Position numbers and translations under genes: made by a program
Shown: in pieces, positions 52,032 through 60,950 of the stretch
How the letters are laid out: each line of letters starts with the position of its first letter
Numbering within the stretch: position 1 is the stretch's first letter
Assembly (NCBI GenBank): GCA_965222345.1
Contig: CBDCTS010000007.1
Location: 1,116,001-1,180,000, forward strand
Origin: JADFGZ01 sp965222345
GTDB taxonomy: Bacteria; Acidobacteriota; Terriglobia; 2-12-FULL-54-10
DNA length: 64,000 nt
Direction of reading: 5' to 3'
Notes under the pieces: generated by a model
What the model saw: the letters and a program-made list of their open reading frames with translations, nothing else
Databases searched by the model: none
Told to the model about the DNA's origin: nothing

Positions 52032-52553
52032 GTGGAAGAACTGAAACGATTGATCCGAGAAGTTCCGGATTGGCCCAAGAAGGGAATTCTTTTTTACGAC
52101 ATCACCACTCTGCTCAAGGATAAGGCGGGTTTTAAACGGCTCCTCGACGGGCTTGCCGCTCATTACTCCGGCAAGCAGATCGATCTGGTGCTGGGCATCG
52201 AAGCGCGAGGTTTTATCTTCGGGCCGGTGCTGGCCGACCGTCTGGGCGCAGGCTTCGCGCCGGTCCGCAAACCCCACAAACTGCCGGCGGAGACGGCGAG
52301 CGTCACCTATGATCTGGAATACGGAACCGACACCTTGGATCTGCACCGCGATGCGATCCAGCCCGGCCAGCGCGTGCTGATTGTGGACGACCTGCTGGCC
52401 ACGGGAGGAACCAGCAGCGCTTGCGTTCAACTGGTTCGTGAATTGGGTGGCGTCGTGGCGGGCTTAGCCGTTGCTGTGGAACTGGAGTTTTTGAACGGGC
52501 GGTCCAAGTTGACCGGCGTGGATGTCTTCTCGTTGTTGCGGTATTCCGCTTGA
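52032..52553 (+). CDS. apt: Adenine phosphoribosyltransferase
   Basis: 173 residues from a GTG. The family features are IREVPDWPKKGILFYDITTL, GIEARGFIFGPVLADRL, FAPVRKPHKLP and the PRPP-binding loop VLIVDDLLATGGT. It salvages adenine to AMP. A small hairpin (TGCTTGC-GAAA-GCAAGCA, 52571-52588) follows, without a T tract. Confidence 0.95.
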   Translation: MEELKRLIREVPDWPKKGILFYDITTLLKDKAGFKRLLDGLAAHYSGKQIDLVLGIEARGFIFGPVLADRLGAGFAPVRKPHKLPAETASVTYDLEYGTDTLDLHRDAIQPGQRVLIVDDLLATGGTSSACVQLVRELGGVVAGLAVAVELEFLNGRSKLTGVDVFSLLRYSA

Positions 52554-52775
52554 AAAAGCTGCCGCGACATTGCTTGCGAAAGCAAGCAGCGAATCATTGC
52601 GCTCTGTTATCAACCGCCACAAGGTGACGAGATTGATACAGTGGGAAGAGAACCGCGGTGCTTCCCGGAAGCCCTATTCATAGGCGTTGCAGAGCATTGT
52701 GCGATTATCGCGGCGGCGGCGAGGAATGTTTCGCGGAAGAAAAATTTTTCGTCAACACTTGCGGCCCTTTTTTTC

Positions 52776-52804
52776 TTGACATTTATTTTTCCAATCCGTA
52801 TACA
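52776..52804 (+). promoter_or_regulatory. Strong sigma70-type promoter of the histone-like gene
   Basis: TTGACA at 52776-52781 and TATACA at 52799-52804 are spaced by exactly 17 bases, close to consensus. It lies about 78 bases upstream of the ATG at 52882 and overlaps the only earlier in-frame ATG, which therefore cannot be the start. Confidence 0.7.
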
Positions 52805-52881
52805 TGAGTAATCAAGAAGCGACGATGCAGACGAAAGGTCCGTCGCTAAAGAAAATACGACACGAAAGGGAGAATGGAACG

Positions 52882-53043
52882 ATGAAATGCGCAACCAAGA
52901 AAGCAGCTCCTAAGAAAGCAGCTAAGAAGAAACCCGCCAAAGCTATAGCTAAAGCTAAACCCAAACCCAAAGCTAAAGCTAAACCCAAAGTCAAAGCTAT
53001 AGCTAAAGCTAAACCCAAAGCTAAAGCCAAAAAGAAAAAGTGA
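52882..53043 (+). CDS. Histone-H1-like lysine/alanine/proline-rich peptide
   Basis: 53 residues, almost only Lys, Ala and Pro after MKCAT, with repeats of KAKPK and KAIAKAKPK type. Such peptides bind DNA non-specifically (nucleoid or chromatin-like). The GGGAGA-type Shine-Dalgarno 12 bases upstream and the strong promoter and terminator show an independently and strongly expressed monocistronic gene. The function is inferred from composition. Confidence 0.75.
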   Translation: MKCATKKAAPKKAAKKKPAKAIAKAKPKPKAKAKPKVKAIAKAKPKAKAKKKK

Positions 53044-53070
53044 TCGTTAACGGCGGGACTTCCGGGATTG

Positions 53071-53106
53071 AAGGGGGACGGTTTTTCGTCCCCCTTTTCG
53101 TTTTTC
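53071..53106 (+). terminator. Rho-independent terminator
   Basis: GGGGGACG-GTTTTT-CGTCCCCC (53073-53094) is a perfect 8-bp stem followed by TTTTCGTTTTT. It ends the histone-like transcript and could also serve the convergent gene at 53126-53494. Confidence 0.85.
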
Positions 53107-53125
53107 TGGAGACTTTGCCTGCGGA

Positions 53126-53494
53126 TCAGTCATCCAGGCCCAAGGGAGCCAGCACCGACTCGATGTTCGAAGCGCTGACGCGGATGTGAGCCAGCTGTTC
53201 CGGCCGGTTGCTTTCGTCAAACGCCTGGAAAAGACGCATCTTTGCTGCGGCGTATTTTTCCGTGTCCCCGAGCGGACGGTCGTGGTTTCTTGCCCACCGA
53301 GCCACGGCCGATTCTTCCACCACCACTTCCACAACAAAAGAAGTTTTGCGGTCGCTGGAAACGCTGAACAAAAACCCGGTGCCGCCCCGGCCCAGAAGCC
53401 GCCGCCGTGGGCGGGACCGCAAAAAGTAATACTGGTAAACGACGCCGCTGTCGCCGGAGTAGGTTTTGATGCGACGGACCGTCATGGCTTCCAT
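53126..53494 (-). CDS. Conserved-looking protein of unknown function
   Basis: 122 residues with a basic, arginine-rich centre (YYFLRSRPRRRLLGRGGTGF) and a strand-rich remainder (FLFSVSSDRKTSFVVEVVVE). It is convergent with the histone-like gene and shares the terminator region. No family recognised. Between 53495 and 53884 I see no supported gene, although an ORF is open on the minus strand. Confidence 0.6.
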   Translation of the reverse strand: MEAMTVRRIKTYSGDSGVVYQYYFLRSRPRRRLLGRGGTGFLFSVSSDRKTSFVVEVVVEESAVARWARNHDRPLGDTEKYAAAKMRLFQAFDESNRPEQLAHIRVSASNIESVLAPLGLDD

Positions 53495-53884
53495 GCCTCT
53501 GAAACGCCGATGGAAGGCGGCAGAAACTTCGCTACAAGATGCCGGCTTTTCGGGAATGTCCGATCACCTGCGAGACGGCATAGATACGCCGCTGCCAGCC
53601 CTTGAAGTAGGTGCTCGTGAGGACCCCTCCGATCAAGCCGGTGGAGAGCATGCGCTTCTTAGGCAAATGCTCCACCGGGTCTTTCCTCAATCGTAAAGTG
53701 CGAGTCCTGTACCCTTTCGCTTCGATCCAATTCTGTAAAAGGGCGCGAGAATAATACTTTATTATATCCTTACTTCCTTCCCCCCGGTCGGCAGGATTCC
53801 TTGCAGTTTGGCTTCGTGCTGGAGCAGAAGGCGAACCGCATCGGTGGAGGGAAGCAGAGAGCTTGCAGGACTTGAACGGGGAGA

Positions 53885-54943
53885 TCAAAGAGCCTGGAGC
53901 ACGGCCTGGCCCAATTCTTCAGTGGAAGCAGTGCCTTGCAGATCCAGCGGGCGCAACCCGGAGTCGATGGTCTTCGCCACCGCTGATTCCACCGCCAGAG
54001 CTTCCTTTTCCAGGCCGAAGCTGTGCCGCAGCATCATCGCGGCAGAAAGGATGGTTCCCAGAGGATTGGCGATTCCTTTGCCGGCAATGTCGGGGGCGGA
54101 CCCGTGGACCGGCTCATACAATCCGGTGTGCTCGCCAAGCGATGCCGAAGGCAGCATCCCGATTGAGCCGGTCAGCACTGCGGCCTCGTCGCTGAGGATG
54201 TCTCCAAACATATTTTCCGTGACCATTACGTCGAAGCGCCGTGGATTTTGGATAATCTGCATGGCGCAGGAATCGACGAGCATGTGCTCGAACTGAACAT
54301 CCGGAAATTCTGAGGCCCCCAGCTGAGAGACCGTTTCGCGCCAGAGCTGGGAGTTTTCGAGCACGTTCGCCTTGTCTACACTCACAAGATGTTTTTTGCG
54401 GCCGCGAGCCAGTCCGAACCCCATGCGGGCAATCCGCTCGATCTCCGAGCGGCTATAGACCATCGTGTTCACGGCTCTCTGCTCTCCGTTTTGCCGGCTG
54501 ACGCCGCGAGGAACACCATAATAAAGCCCCCCGGTCAGTTCCCGTACGATGAGCAGGTCGGTTCCGTGCACGATCTCCGGACGGAGAGGAGAAAAGCTTT
54601 CGAGCGCCTGGAAACAGATTGCGGGACGCAGATTGGCAAAGACATGAAGCTCCTTGCGCAAACGCAGCAGTCCTTTCTCCGGCCGCTTCTCCGGAGGCAG
54701 GGCATCGAACTCCGGATGTCCCACCGCCCCCAAAAGAACCGCGCCGGAAGATTTGGCCAGTGTCAGCGTTTCCGGGGGCAACGGATCGCCGGACGCCCGG
54801 ATGGCCGCAGCGCCGATTAATCCCGAAGCGATCTCCAGTTGATGGGAATGATTGCGGCAGACCACCTCCAGGACGGCCGCAGCCTGGGCCGTCACCTCCG
54901 GTCCAACTCCGTCTCCTGCCAGTAAAGCGACGCTCAGTTTCAT
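53885..54943 (-). CDS. leuB: 3-isopropylmalate dehydrogenase
   Basis: 352 residues. It catalyses the NAD-dependent oxidative decarboxylation step of leucine synthesis. Motifs: LLAGDGVGPEVTAQAAAVL, the LRLRKELHVFANLRP arginine region, the YSRSEIERIARMGF region, DKANVLENSQLWRET and GDILSDEAAVLTGSIGMLPS, ending HGSAPDIAGKGIANPLGTIL. The ATG at 54943 matches the family N-terminus; an earlier in-frame start is less likely. leuC and leuD are not in the window. Confidence 0.95.
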   Translation of the reverse strand: MKLSVALLAGDGVGPEVTAQAAAVLEVVCRNHSHQLEIASGLIGAAAIRASGDPLPPETLTLAKSSGAVLLGAVGHPEFDALPPEKRPEKGLLRLRKELHVFANLRPAICFQALESFSPLRPEIVHGTDLLIVRELTGGLYYGVPRGVSRQNGEQRAVNTMVYSRSEIERIARMGFGLARGRKKHLVSVDKANVLENSQLWRETVSQLGASEFPDVQFEHMLVDSCAMQIIQNPRRFDVMVTENMFGDILSDEAAVLTGSIGMLPSASLGEHTGLYEPVHGSAPDIAGKGIANPLGTILSAAMMLRHSFGLEKEALAVESAVAKTIDSGLRPLDLQGTASTEELGQAVLQAL

Positions 54944-55163
54944 CGGAAGCGGCCTCCTGTGAAAGGTCTCCGGCAAACCCGGAGCGTGTGTGAGTTAACA
55001 GCGATTGAGAGAACCGTCATTCTATAAAACATCAGAGAGTTGAACAAAGGCAGCGAGGTTTATCAGGATCAGTTTTCCCGTTATGAACGGCAATGAAAAT
55101 CCGTAACACTTTCGCCGGATTGCTTCCGCCGAGTTCGCGTGGTAGCCGGTTTAGCCGGATCAG

Positions 55164-56981
55164 TTAGTGCGTGTTAAATATTTCCTGATACTGCGCAATC
55201 TTGGCCCGGATCGCGTCCAATTCGGATGTTGCCGGATTATCCGGATCAACTGCGGCCGGCAGGCTGCCGAACTTCATTAGACAAGCCATCAGGAGAAGGC
55301 GGGCCTTGGTGGCAGTCAGGTTATTCCCCTCGATAAAGACGTCGTCGGAAACGACGGGCGTTATACCCCCGTGGTTGCCCCTGCCTACCCGGACTACGGG
55401 CATCCCCGACAGGGCTGCCCGCGTCAGAGCCGCCTGTGTCGGCTCGTTCATTGAGGCGTATGGCGCGTTGCCCTCGACCACGAAACCGGAAAGCGGGAAC
55501 TCTTGCAGGTTTTTTTCGATGCGGGCCAGAATTTCCACCTCACCAACGGCGTCGTCAGAATAGCTGTCCGAGGCATATCTGGAATATTTAACGAATCCGA
55601 TTTTGGGAATAGCCGTTGGGAGCAGTTCTCCATTCTCATCCTTGACCGGGACCTGCACGTTTGCGATTCCATCGCCAGCTTGCTTGACGCCCTGGACGAT
55701 GGCGGGCAGCTTGGTCATGTTGACCTCGGAGGAATAGGTGTGTTTCTTGGTCGGCAGGAAAGTGAGAGCGATGGGGTTGAGGCCGCCGATAATTCCTCCG
55801 TGTCCGCCGGTTACAACGTAACCGCCAGGCCGGTCGTCCCCCTTCTGGACGTCGCGCGCCGTGAAGATTTGTTCTTCCTGGATCATCACGGCTCCAACCT
55901 TATCGCGCCCCTGCGCGTCCTTCCATCTGCCGGAGACAATGTAGTCGACCGCATCCACAATGTTGCGGTCACCATCATTGCTGAGCATGCCGTGCATTCG
56001 CTGCGAGGAGTTGCCCACAATCGGCACGGTGGTGTCGATCAGCAGGCTGAGCCAGTACACCGATTCTTCCGTCGTCGGGCTGCCCTCAAGCCAAATGGCG
56101 CCGGCATACTTCCCCTGTGCCATTGCCCGCTGCACCATATTAGTGGCTCGGGCCAAAGTGGACATCGTGGGTTCCTGCCGGAAGGGCGTGTAGGTAAAGA
56201 AATCTTCCCCCCAGGTTTCTTTCTGGATATCTCCTTCCCCTGCGTCCGTGCGCTGGCTGGCGGGCAGGCCTTTTCGGTATCCGCCCGAAGGAGCAGGCCG
56301 GTAGAAGTGGAAATCGGCTTTGGAACTCAGGAGGTTGTTGGTTGCCTCGCCGCCGAGCCCAATGCGGTCGATTTCCTCGAATATCCGTGATGCATCCGGA
56401 TAAAACGGCACGCGACACTTTTCCGGAGGAGCCGCCGGGAAAGCGCAATTTCCCTCCCAGGCTTCTCCATTGGCCTGCCGGGCCATATAAGGGAGAAGGT
56501 ACAGTCCGTCCTCGGGGCGCAGAGTGACTTCGTAAGCCGGAATGTCGTCAGGCGCTTGGCGCTGCTTGCTAAAAGCAGAGGTTCTGGGGTTGACGTACCC
56601 ATCCGGCGGGGCGTACAGCTCGCTCATGTCTTGCTCCAATGGATGGGCAGTGAATGCTTCAATGTATATCGTCACCGGCGCAGCCAGGCGCTGGGGCCGA
56701 ATGGCATCGAAGCGAATGGGAGCCGCGTCCGGATTCGTGAGAAGCGGCAGCCCATAGTTTGCCCTCGCCTTGTTGCTTGTGACCAGAGGCACGTTGTTTT
56801 GTATGGTGGCCGTCGGTCCCGAGAATACAGCGACCTTGGGCTTCGCATCGCTGGCGTAGGCGGACAAAGCGCCCCCGGCACACATCAGCGCGAGTGACAA
56901 TGCAGGAACAGAAAAGAGCAAAGAGCGACAGCTAATCCCACTCGAGGAGATGCCGCTTTTTCTCCAATTGCTGGACATCAT
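55164..56981 (-). CDS. Exported asparaginase-family protein
   Basis: 605 residues. A long signal peptide (LLFSVPALSLALMCAGGALS) precedes a two-domain asparaginase-like fold: AIWLEGSPTTEESVYWLSLL, then VPIVGNSSQRMHGMLSNDGD, NIVDAVDYI, and in the C-terminal domain FVVEGNAPYASM, SGMPVVRVGRGNHGG. The usual catalytic THGTDTLEET stretch is changed to LEGSPTTEES. It is much longer than standard asparaginases (330). A related activity is plausible but unproven. It lies between leuB and leuA on the same strand. Confidence 0.7.
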   Translation of the reverse strand: MMSSNWRKSGISSSGISCRSLLFSVPALSLALMCAGGALSAYASDAKPKVAVFSGPTATIQNNVPLVTSNKARANYGLPLLTNPDAAPIRFDAIRPQRLAAPVTIYIEAFTAHPLEQDMSELYAPPDGYVNPRTSAFSKQRQAPDDIPAYEVTLRPEDGLYLLPYMARQANGEAWEGNCAFPAAPPEKCRVPFYPDASRIFEEIDRIGLGGEATNNLLSSKADFHFYRPAPSGGYRKGLPASQRTDAGEGDIQKETWGEDFFTYTPFRQEPTMSTLARATNMVQRAMAQGKYAGAIWLEGSPTTEESVYWLSLLIDTTVPIVGNSSQRMHGMLSNDGDRNIVDAVDYIVSGRWKDAQGRDKVGAVMIQEEQIFTARDVQKGDDRPGGYVVTGGHGGIIGGLNPIALTFLPTKKHTYSSEVNMTKLPAIVQGVKQAGDGIANVQVPVKDENGELLPTAIPKIGFVKYSRYASDSYSDDAVGEVEILARIEKNLQEFPLSGFVVEGNAPYASMNEPTQAALTRAALSGMPVVRVGRGNHGGITPVVSDDVFIEGNNLTATKARLLLMACLMKFGSLPAAVDPDNPATSELDAIRAKIAQYQEIFNTH

Positions 56982-57138
56982 TTCTCAGTCTCCTTCTTGG
57001 GCAAATTTCGTCGCGGGCGACACCGTAAAGGGAAAGTTTCGGGGACGATTCAGGCCTTAAACGGCTCATGCTTCTCGTTCGAAGCGTTGACGCAAGCCAC
57101 AGTGGACTTGTCATGGGAATTGGAGTCAAAAACAGGAA

Positions 57139-58311
57139 TCAGATGACACTCGGAAGAGACTGCTCCATGTGATGCACCATCCGGACCAAGTCCTCGTCGA
57201 GAATCATTTTCTTGCGGTCGGCCAGGTCGATAAAGCGCCGGTAGAGTTCGCCTAACTGCCCGGCATCCAAATGGAACCCAAGCTCTTCGCAGCGCCGCTG
57301 CAGAGCATGCCGCCCGCTGTGTTTTCCCAGCACAAGACGGTTGGTGGGCACGCCAACCGACTGCGGGGTCATGATTTCGTAAGTGAGGGCGTGTTTAATC
57401 ACTCCGTCCTGATGAATGCCGGCTTCATGGGCGAACGCGTTGCGACCCACAATGGCCTTGTTGGGTTGCACGGAAACATCGATGGTCCGGCTTAAAAGCT
57501 GGCTGGTGGGGTAGAGCAGTTCGGAGCGCACACCGGTAACGAGAGGCACAAGGTCATGCCGGACGAGCAGCGCCATGACGATTTCCTCCAGGGCGGCATT
57601 TCCGGCCCGCTCCCCAATCCCATTGATGGTGCACTCCACCTGACGAGCTCCGCTCTCGACAGCCGCCAGCGAGTTGGCCACGGCCAGTCCCAGATCGTCG
57701 TGGCAGTGCACGCTGAGCGTAGGGTCTTCCCCCACCGTCTGCCTCACGTCCCGGATAATCTGTGCATACTCGCGAGGCATGGTGTAGCCCACTGTGTCCG
57801 GGATGTTCAGCGTCGTGGCGCCGGCCTCCACCGCCACCCGGAAGCATTCGCACAGATAGGCCCGCTTCGTTCGGGTGGCATCCTCACAGGAAAACTCCAC
57901 GTCATCGACGAAGCTGCGCGCCAGACGCACCGACTCTGCGATCTGCCCCATTGCCTGTTCCGGCTTCAGGCGCAGCTTGTGCTCCAAATGAATATCGGAG
58001 GTAGCCAGGAATACATGTATCCGGGGATGACGCGCAGGTTCGAGCGCCGCCGCGGCTCGCTCGATGTCGGCTTGCGCCGCGCGCGCGAGGGCAGCGACCG
58101 TCACCGACGTGCCAGCCGAGGCGGCCACTTGGCGGACGGCTTCAAAGTCCCCTCTGGAGGCGATCGGAAACCCGGCTTCGATGATATCCACTCCAAGCTC
58201 TTCCAACTGCCTGGCCATCGTGATCTTTTCCGACGTGTTCATACTGCAACCGGGAGATTGTTCTCCGTCGCGAAGAGTAGTATCAAAAATCTTTACTCTG
58301 TCTTCGCTCAC
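57139..58311 (-). CDS. leuA: 2-isopropylmalate synthase, short form
   Basis: 390 residues. The catalytic HMGL-like domain is complete: FDTTLRDGEQSPGCSMN, the metal motif VHCHDDLGLAVANSLAA and HEAGIHQDGVIKH, with the linker SGRHALQRRCEELGF. The protein stops soon after. The C-terminal LeuA allosteric domain of usual enzymes (about 510 residues) is missing. Homocitrate synthase or a citramalate enzyme are alternatives, but leuB nearby favours LeuA. A divergent LysR regulator follows upstream. Confidence 0.85.
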   Translation of the reverse strand: MSEDRVKIFDTTLRDGEQSPGCSMNTSEKITMARQLEELGVDIIEAGFPIASRGDFEAVRQVAASAGTSVTVAALARAAQADIERAAAALEPARHPRIHVFLATSDIHLEHKLRLKPEQAMGQIAESVRLARSFVDDVEFSCEDATRTKRAYLCECFRVAVEAGATTLNIPDTVGYTMPREYAQIIRDVRQTVGEDPTLSVHCHDDLGLAVANSLAAVESGARQVECTINGIGERAGNAALEEIVMALLVRHDLVPLVTGVRSELLYPTSQLLSRTIDVSVQPNKAIVGRNAFAHEAGIHQDGVIKHALTYEIMTPQSVGVPTNRLVLGKHSGRHALQRRCEELGFHLDAGQLGELYRRFIDLADRKKMILDEDLVRMVHHMEQSLPSVI

Positions 58312-58551
58312 CGTTCACCTCCCGCCAGGATTCTCGACGCCAGCAACGTCACTCGGTCCGCTCTTGCGGTTTTGTCGCTCCAAAGTTCCGTCTCCGATGG
58401 AAGCATACAATTGCTCAGAAGTATAGCAAACGGTTTCTCTGCAAGGCAAATTTATAGTTTAGAAGATTACATAAATGCTGTTAATATCAGGTATCCGTAA
58501 AAATATCCGTAACATAACCCGCGATGAACCACCGGGATGCGGGGAAAAGGC

Positions 58552-59427
58552 ATGGAACTCTCCCAATTAAGCATATTTTTGACGGTCGCCTCCGAAAAAA
58601 GCTTCTCCCGCGCGGCCCAGAAGCTGGAGCGCACGCAGCCGGCCATCAGCCTGGCCGTGCAACGTTTGGAGGCTGAGTTGGGGGAAAAGCTCCTGGACCG
58701 TTCTTTGAAGGACGGCACGCTGACCGACGCCGGGAAGATTGTTTGCGCGCACGCCCTCCGGATTGAGAACATCCGCCGGGAAATGACGCATGCGTTAACC
58801 GAATTGAAAGATAAGCACACCGGAAAACTCACCATCGGCGCGAACGAAAACGGAGCACTTTACCTGTTGACCTTTATCAATTCGTTCCGGCAACTCTACC
58901 CGCGGGTGAAGGTGGAGGTACGACGCTCCTTGTCCCGCAACATCCCGAGCGAGGTGCAGGACAATACGCTCGACCTGGGCGTGGTCAGCTACAAACCGGG
59001 GGACCGGAATCTGCACTCCCTGGTTATCTATCAGGATGCGGTCGCTTTCATCGTGCATCCCCAGCACCGCTTTGCCGGACAAAAGCAAATTTCCATCCGC
59101 GACCTGGGCGGAGAAACCATCATCGCCCACAATATCGCTTCCCCTTACCGCCAAATCGTGATGGACGCGTTCCAAAAGCATCAAGTCCCGCTGCACATGG
59201 ACATTGAGATGCCCACCGTCGAGACTATCAAGAAAATGGTTCATAGCAAGATGGGAGTGGCGTTTGTGCCCCGCATGTGCGTACAGGCGGAACTGGCAGC
59301 CGCTGAATTGGCAGAAGTTCCCGTGCGGGAGCTGACGGTGGCCCGGAAAATCCGTCTTGTCCACCCAGCTCACCGGCATCTCTCCCACGCCACCAAAGCC
59401 TTCCTGGACCTCGTCAAGAAATCCTGA
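58552..59427 (+). CDS. LysR-family transcriptional regulator (CysB-like)
   Basis: 291 residues. The N-terminal winged helix is typical (MELSQLSIFLTVASEKSFSR, AAQKLERTQPAISLAVQRLE). The effector domain follows (TIGANENGALYLLTFINSFR, FIVHPQHRFAG). The ATG at 58552 matches the family start. It is divergent from leuA, so regulation of leucine synthesis is a guess from position. Confidence 0.88.
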   Translation: MELSQLSIFLTVASEKSFSRAAQKLERTQPAISLAVQRLEAELGEKLLDRSLKDGTLTDAGKIVCAHALRIENIRREMTHALTELKDKHTGKLTIGANENGALYLLTFINSFRQLYPRVKVEVRRSLSRNIPSEVQDNTLDLGVVSYKPGDRNLHSLVIYQDAVAFIVHPQHRFAGQKQISIRDLGGETIIAHNIASPYRQIVMDAFQKHQVPLHMDIEMPTVETIKKMVHSKMGVAFVPRMCVQAELAAAELAEVPVRELTVARKIRLVHPAHRHLSHATKAFLDLVKKS

Positions 59428-59445
59428 CAGTAGGCCGCCGGTCAT

Positions 59446-59874
59446 CTAGCTTTGTTGCGAGATGTCTTCGAGCAGCAGGTGAATGCGCGCCGTTAGATCC
59501 TCACGCACCTTGCGGAAGACAGCCATTCTTTGCTCGCTAGCCCCTTGGGCCGCTGCGGGGTCGGGGATGCTCCAGTGAATACTCCGGGATGCGCCGGGGA
59601 AGGCGGGACAGGACTCTTGGGCATCGTCGCAGAGGGTAATGAGGTAGTCGAACGGCTGCTTTAAAAACGGTTCCAGCGGTTTCGAGCGCTGGGCGGAGAT
59701 GTCAATGCCAACTTCGTTCATAATCCGGATGGCGTCTGGATGGACCTGGGTCGGCGCTGTCCCGGCGCTGGCAACTTCCACTGCGGCCTGCCCCAGATGG
59801 CGCAGCAGACCTTCCGCCATCTGCGATCGGCAAGAATTGCCCGTACAGAGAAAAAGAACCTTTATCGGCGGCAT
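59446..59874 (-). CDS. arsC: Thioredoxin-coupled arsenate reductase ArsC
   Basis: 142 residues of the low-molecular-weight phosphatase fold. The P-loop is VLFLCTGNSCRSQMAEGLLR. A redox Cys pair (LCDDAQESCPAFPG) lies in the middle; this pair is typical of thioredoxin-coupled arsenate reductases and absent from plain tyrosine phosphatases. It reduces arsenate to arsenite. No arsB or arsR gene is seen nearby. An LysR gene lies on each side. Confidence 0.88.
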   Translation of the reverse strand: MPPIKVLFLCTGNSCRSQMAEGLLRHLGQAAVEVASAGTAPTQVHPDAIRIMNEVGIDISAQRSKPLEPFLKQPFDYLITLCDDAQESCPAFPGASRSIHWSIPDPAAAQGASEQRMAVFRKVREDLTARIHLLLEDISQQS

Positions 59875-60017
59875 CTTAATACCACCGTCGTACCCAAAGT
59901 TTCACCAAATCCCGATCCAATCATTTTTGGAGAATATTATGCAAGGAGAAAGCTTTATTGTTCCGTAAATAATCATAATATACAATTTAATCATGCTTTA
60001 AAGGAGAATGATATATT

Positions 60018-60932
60018 ATGGAGTTCTACCAGTTGGAGTATCTTTGCGCCGTGGCCAACAGGGGCGGCTACAACCAAGCGGCCCGGCACCTGCACCGTGT
60101 TCCAAGCGCTGTCAAACGGGGAGTGGCGCTGCTTGAAGAAGAGCTACAAGTCCGCCTTCTGCAACGGGATGGCCGGGCCGTCCGGCTGACTCAGGAGGGA
60201 GAAGAATTTTTCCGTTGGGCCCAGACGGCGATTGCAGGCCGGAATGAGATGATCGACCGCATCCGCCGGAGGGGCCCCTTGCGGGGACGCGTGGTGGTTG
60301 CCGCCGGGCAAGCAATCCTGAATAAAGCGCTGTTTCGCTTCAAGGCCTTTATGAACCGGCATCCCCAGGTGGAGATCCTAATCCTGCGCCGCCGGGGATT
60401 CGAGATCGGACCTCTAATCGAGCAAGGCGAGGCGGATTTCGGATATTTACCGCAAGAGTATTGTCCCGCGACGCTCAACTGGCATCGGTGCGTAGAGTTG
60501 CGGATGCTGCTGGCCATTCCCAGGAGCCATTCCTTGGCACGGAAACGCTCCGTCACATTGGATGACATTAGCCGCGTGCCGCTAATCCTTCCCGACCGAC
60601 AGGCATCCTCCGGGCGGCGGATTCACCGCGCTTTCCAGGAAAAGGGGCTGGAGTACCGCACGCTGGTGGAAACGGCCGATTCCCGGTTGTTGCTCGGCTT
60701 CGTGCGGGCAGGGCTCGGCATCAGCATCCTTCAGGAACAGGAGATCCGCCCGGACGTGAAAAAACAATTGCGGATCGTGGATGCGAGCAAGCTTTTCGGA
60801 CGACAGGTGGAAGGGATCACATGGCGCAAGCGCGGCTACCTTCCCGAAGCAGCGCGTCATCTAATGGTGGCAATGGTGCCGGAAGTTCCCATCTCCTCTT
60901 CCATTGTTACGGAAGCTGCGCGGCGCGAATAG
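60018..60932 (+). CDS. LysR-family transcriptional regulator
   Basis: 304 residues. The DNA-binding domain (MEFYQLEYLCAVANRGGYNQ, RVPSAVKRGVALLEEELQVR) and periplasmic-binding-like effector domain (VVVAAGQAILNKALFRFKAF, LLGFVRAGLGISILQEQEI) are clear. AAAGGAG precedes the ATG. It is divergent from arsC, separated by about 140 AT-rich bases, and convergent with the M20 peptidase gene. The target is unknown. Confidence 0.88.
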   Translation: MEFYQLEYLCAVANRGGYNQAARHLHRVPSAVKRGVALLEEELQVRLLQRDGRAVRLTQEGEEFFRWAQTAIAGRNEMIDRIRRRGPLRGRVVVAAGQAILNKALFRFKAFMNRHPQVEILILRRRGFEIGPLIEQGEADFGYLPQEYCPATLNWHRCVELRMLLAIPRSHSLARKRSVTLDDISRVPLILPDRQASSGRRIHRAFQEKGLEYRTLVETADSRLLLGFVRAGLGISILQEQEIRPDVKKQLRIVDASKLFGRQVEGITWRKRGYLPEAARHLMVAMVPEVPISSSIVTEAARRE

Positions 60933-60950
60933 CCGTCCGCGACGGCAGTT

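Noticed and set aside
53532..53888. 118-residue frame between leuB and the gene at 53,126
   Set aside because: It overlaps the leuB end slightly, has no clear start site and no recognisable family; left unannotated.
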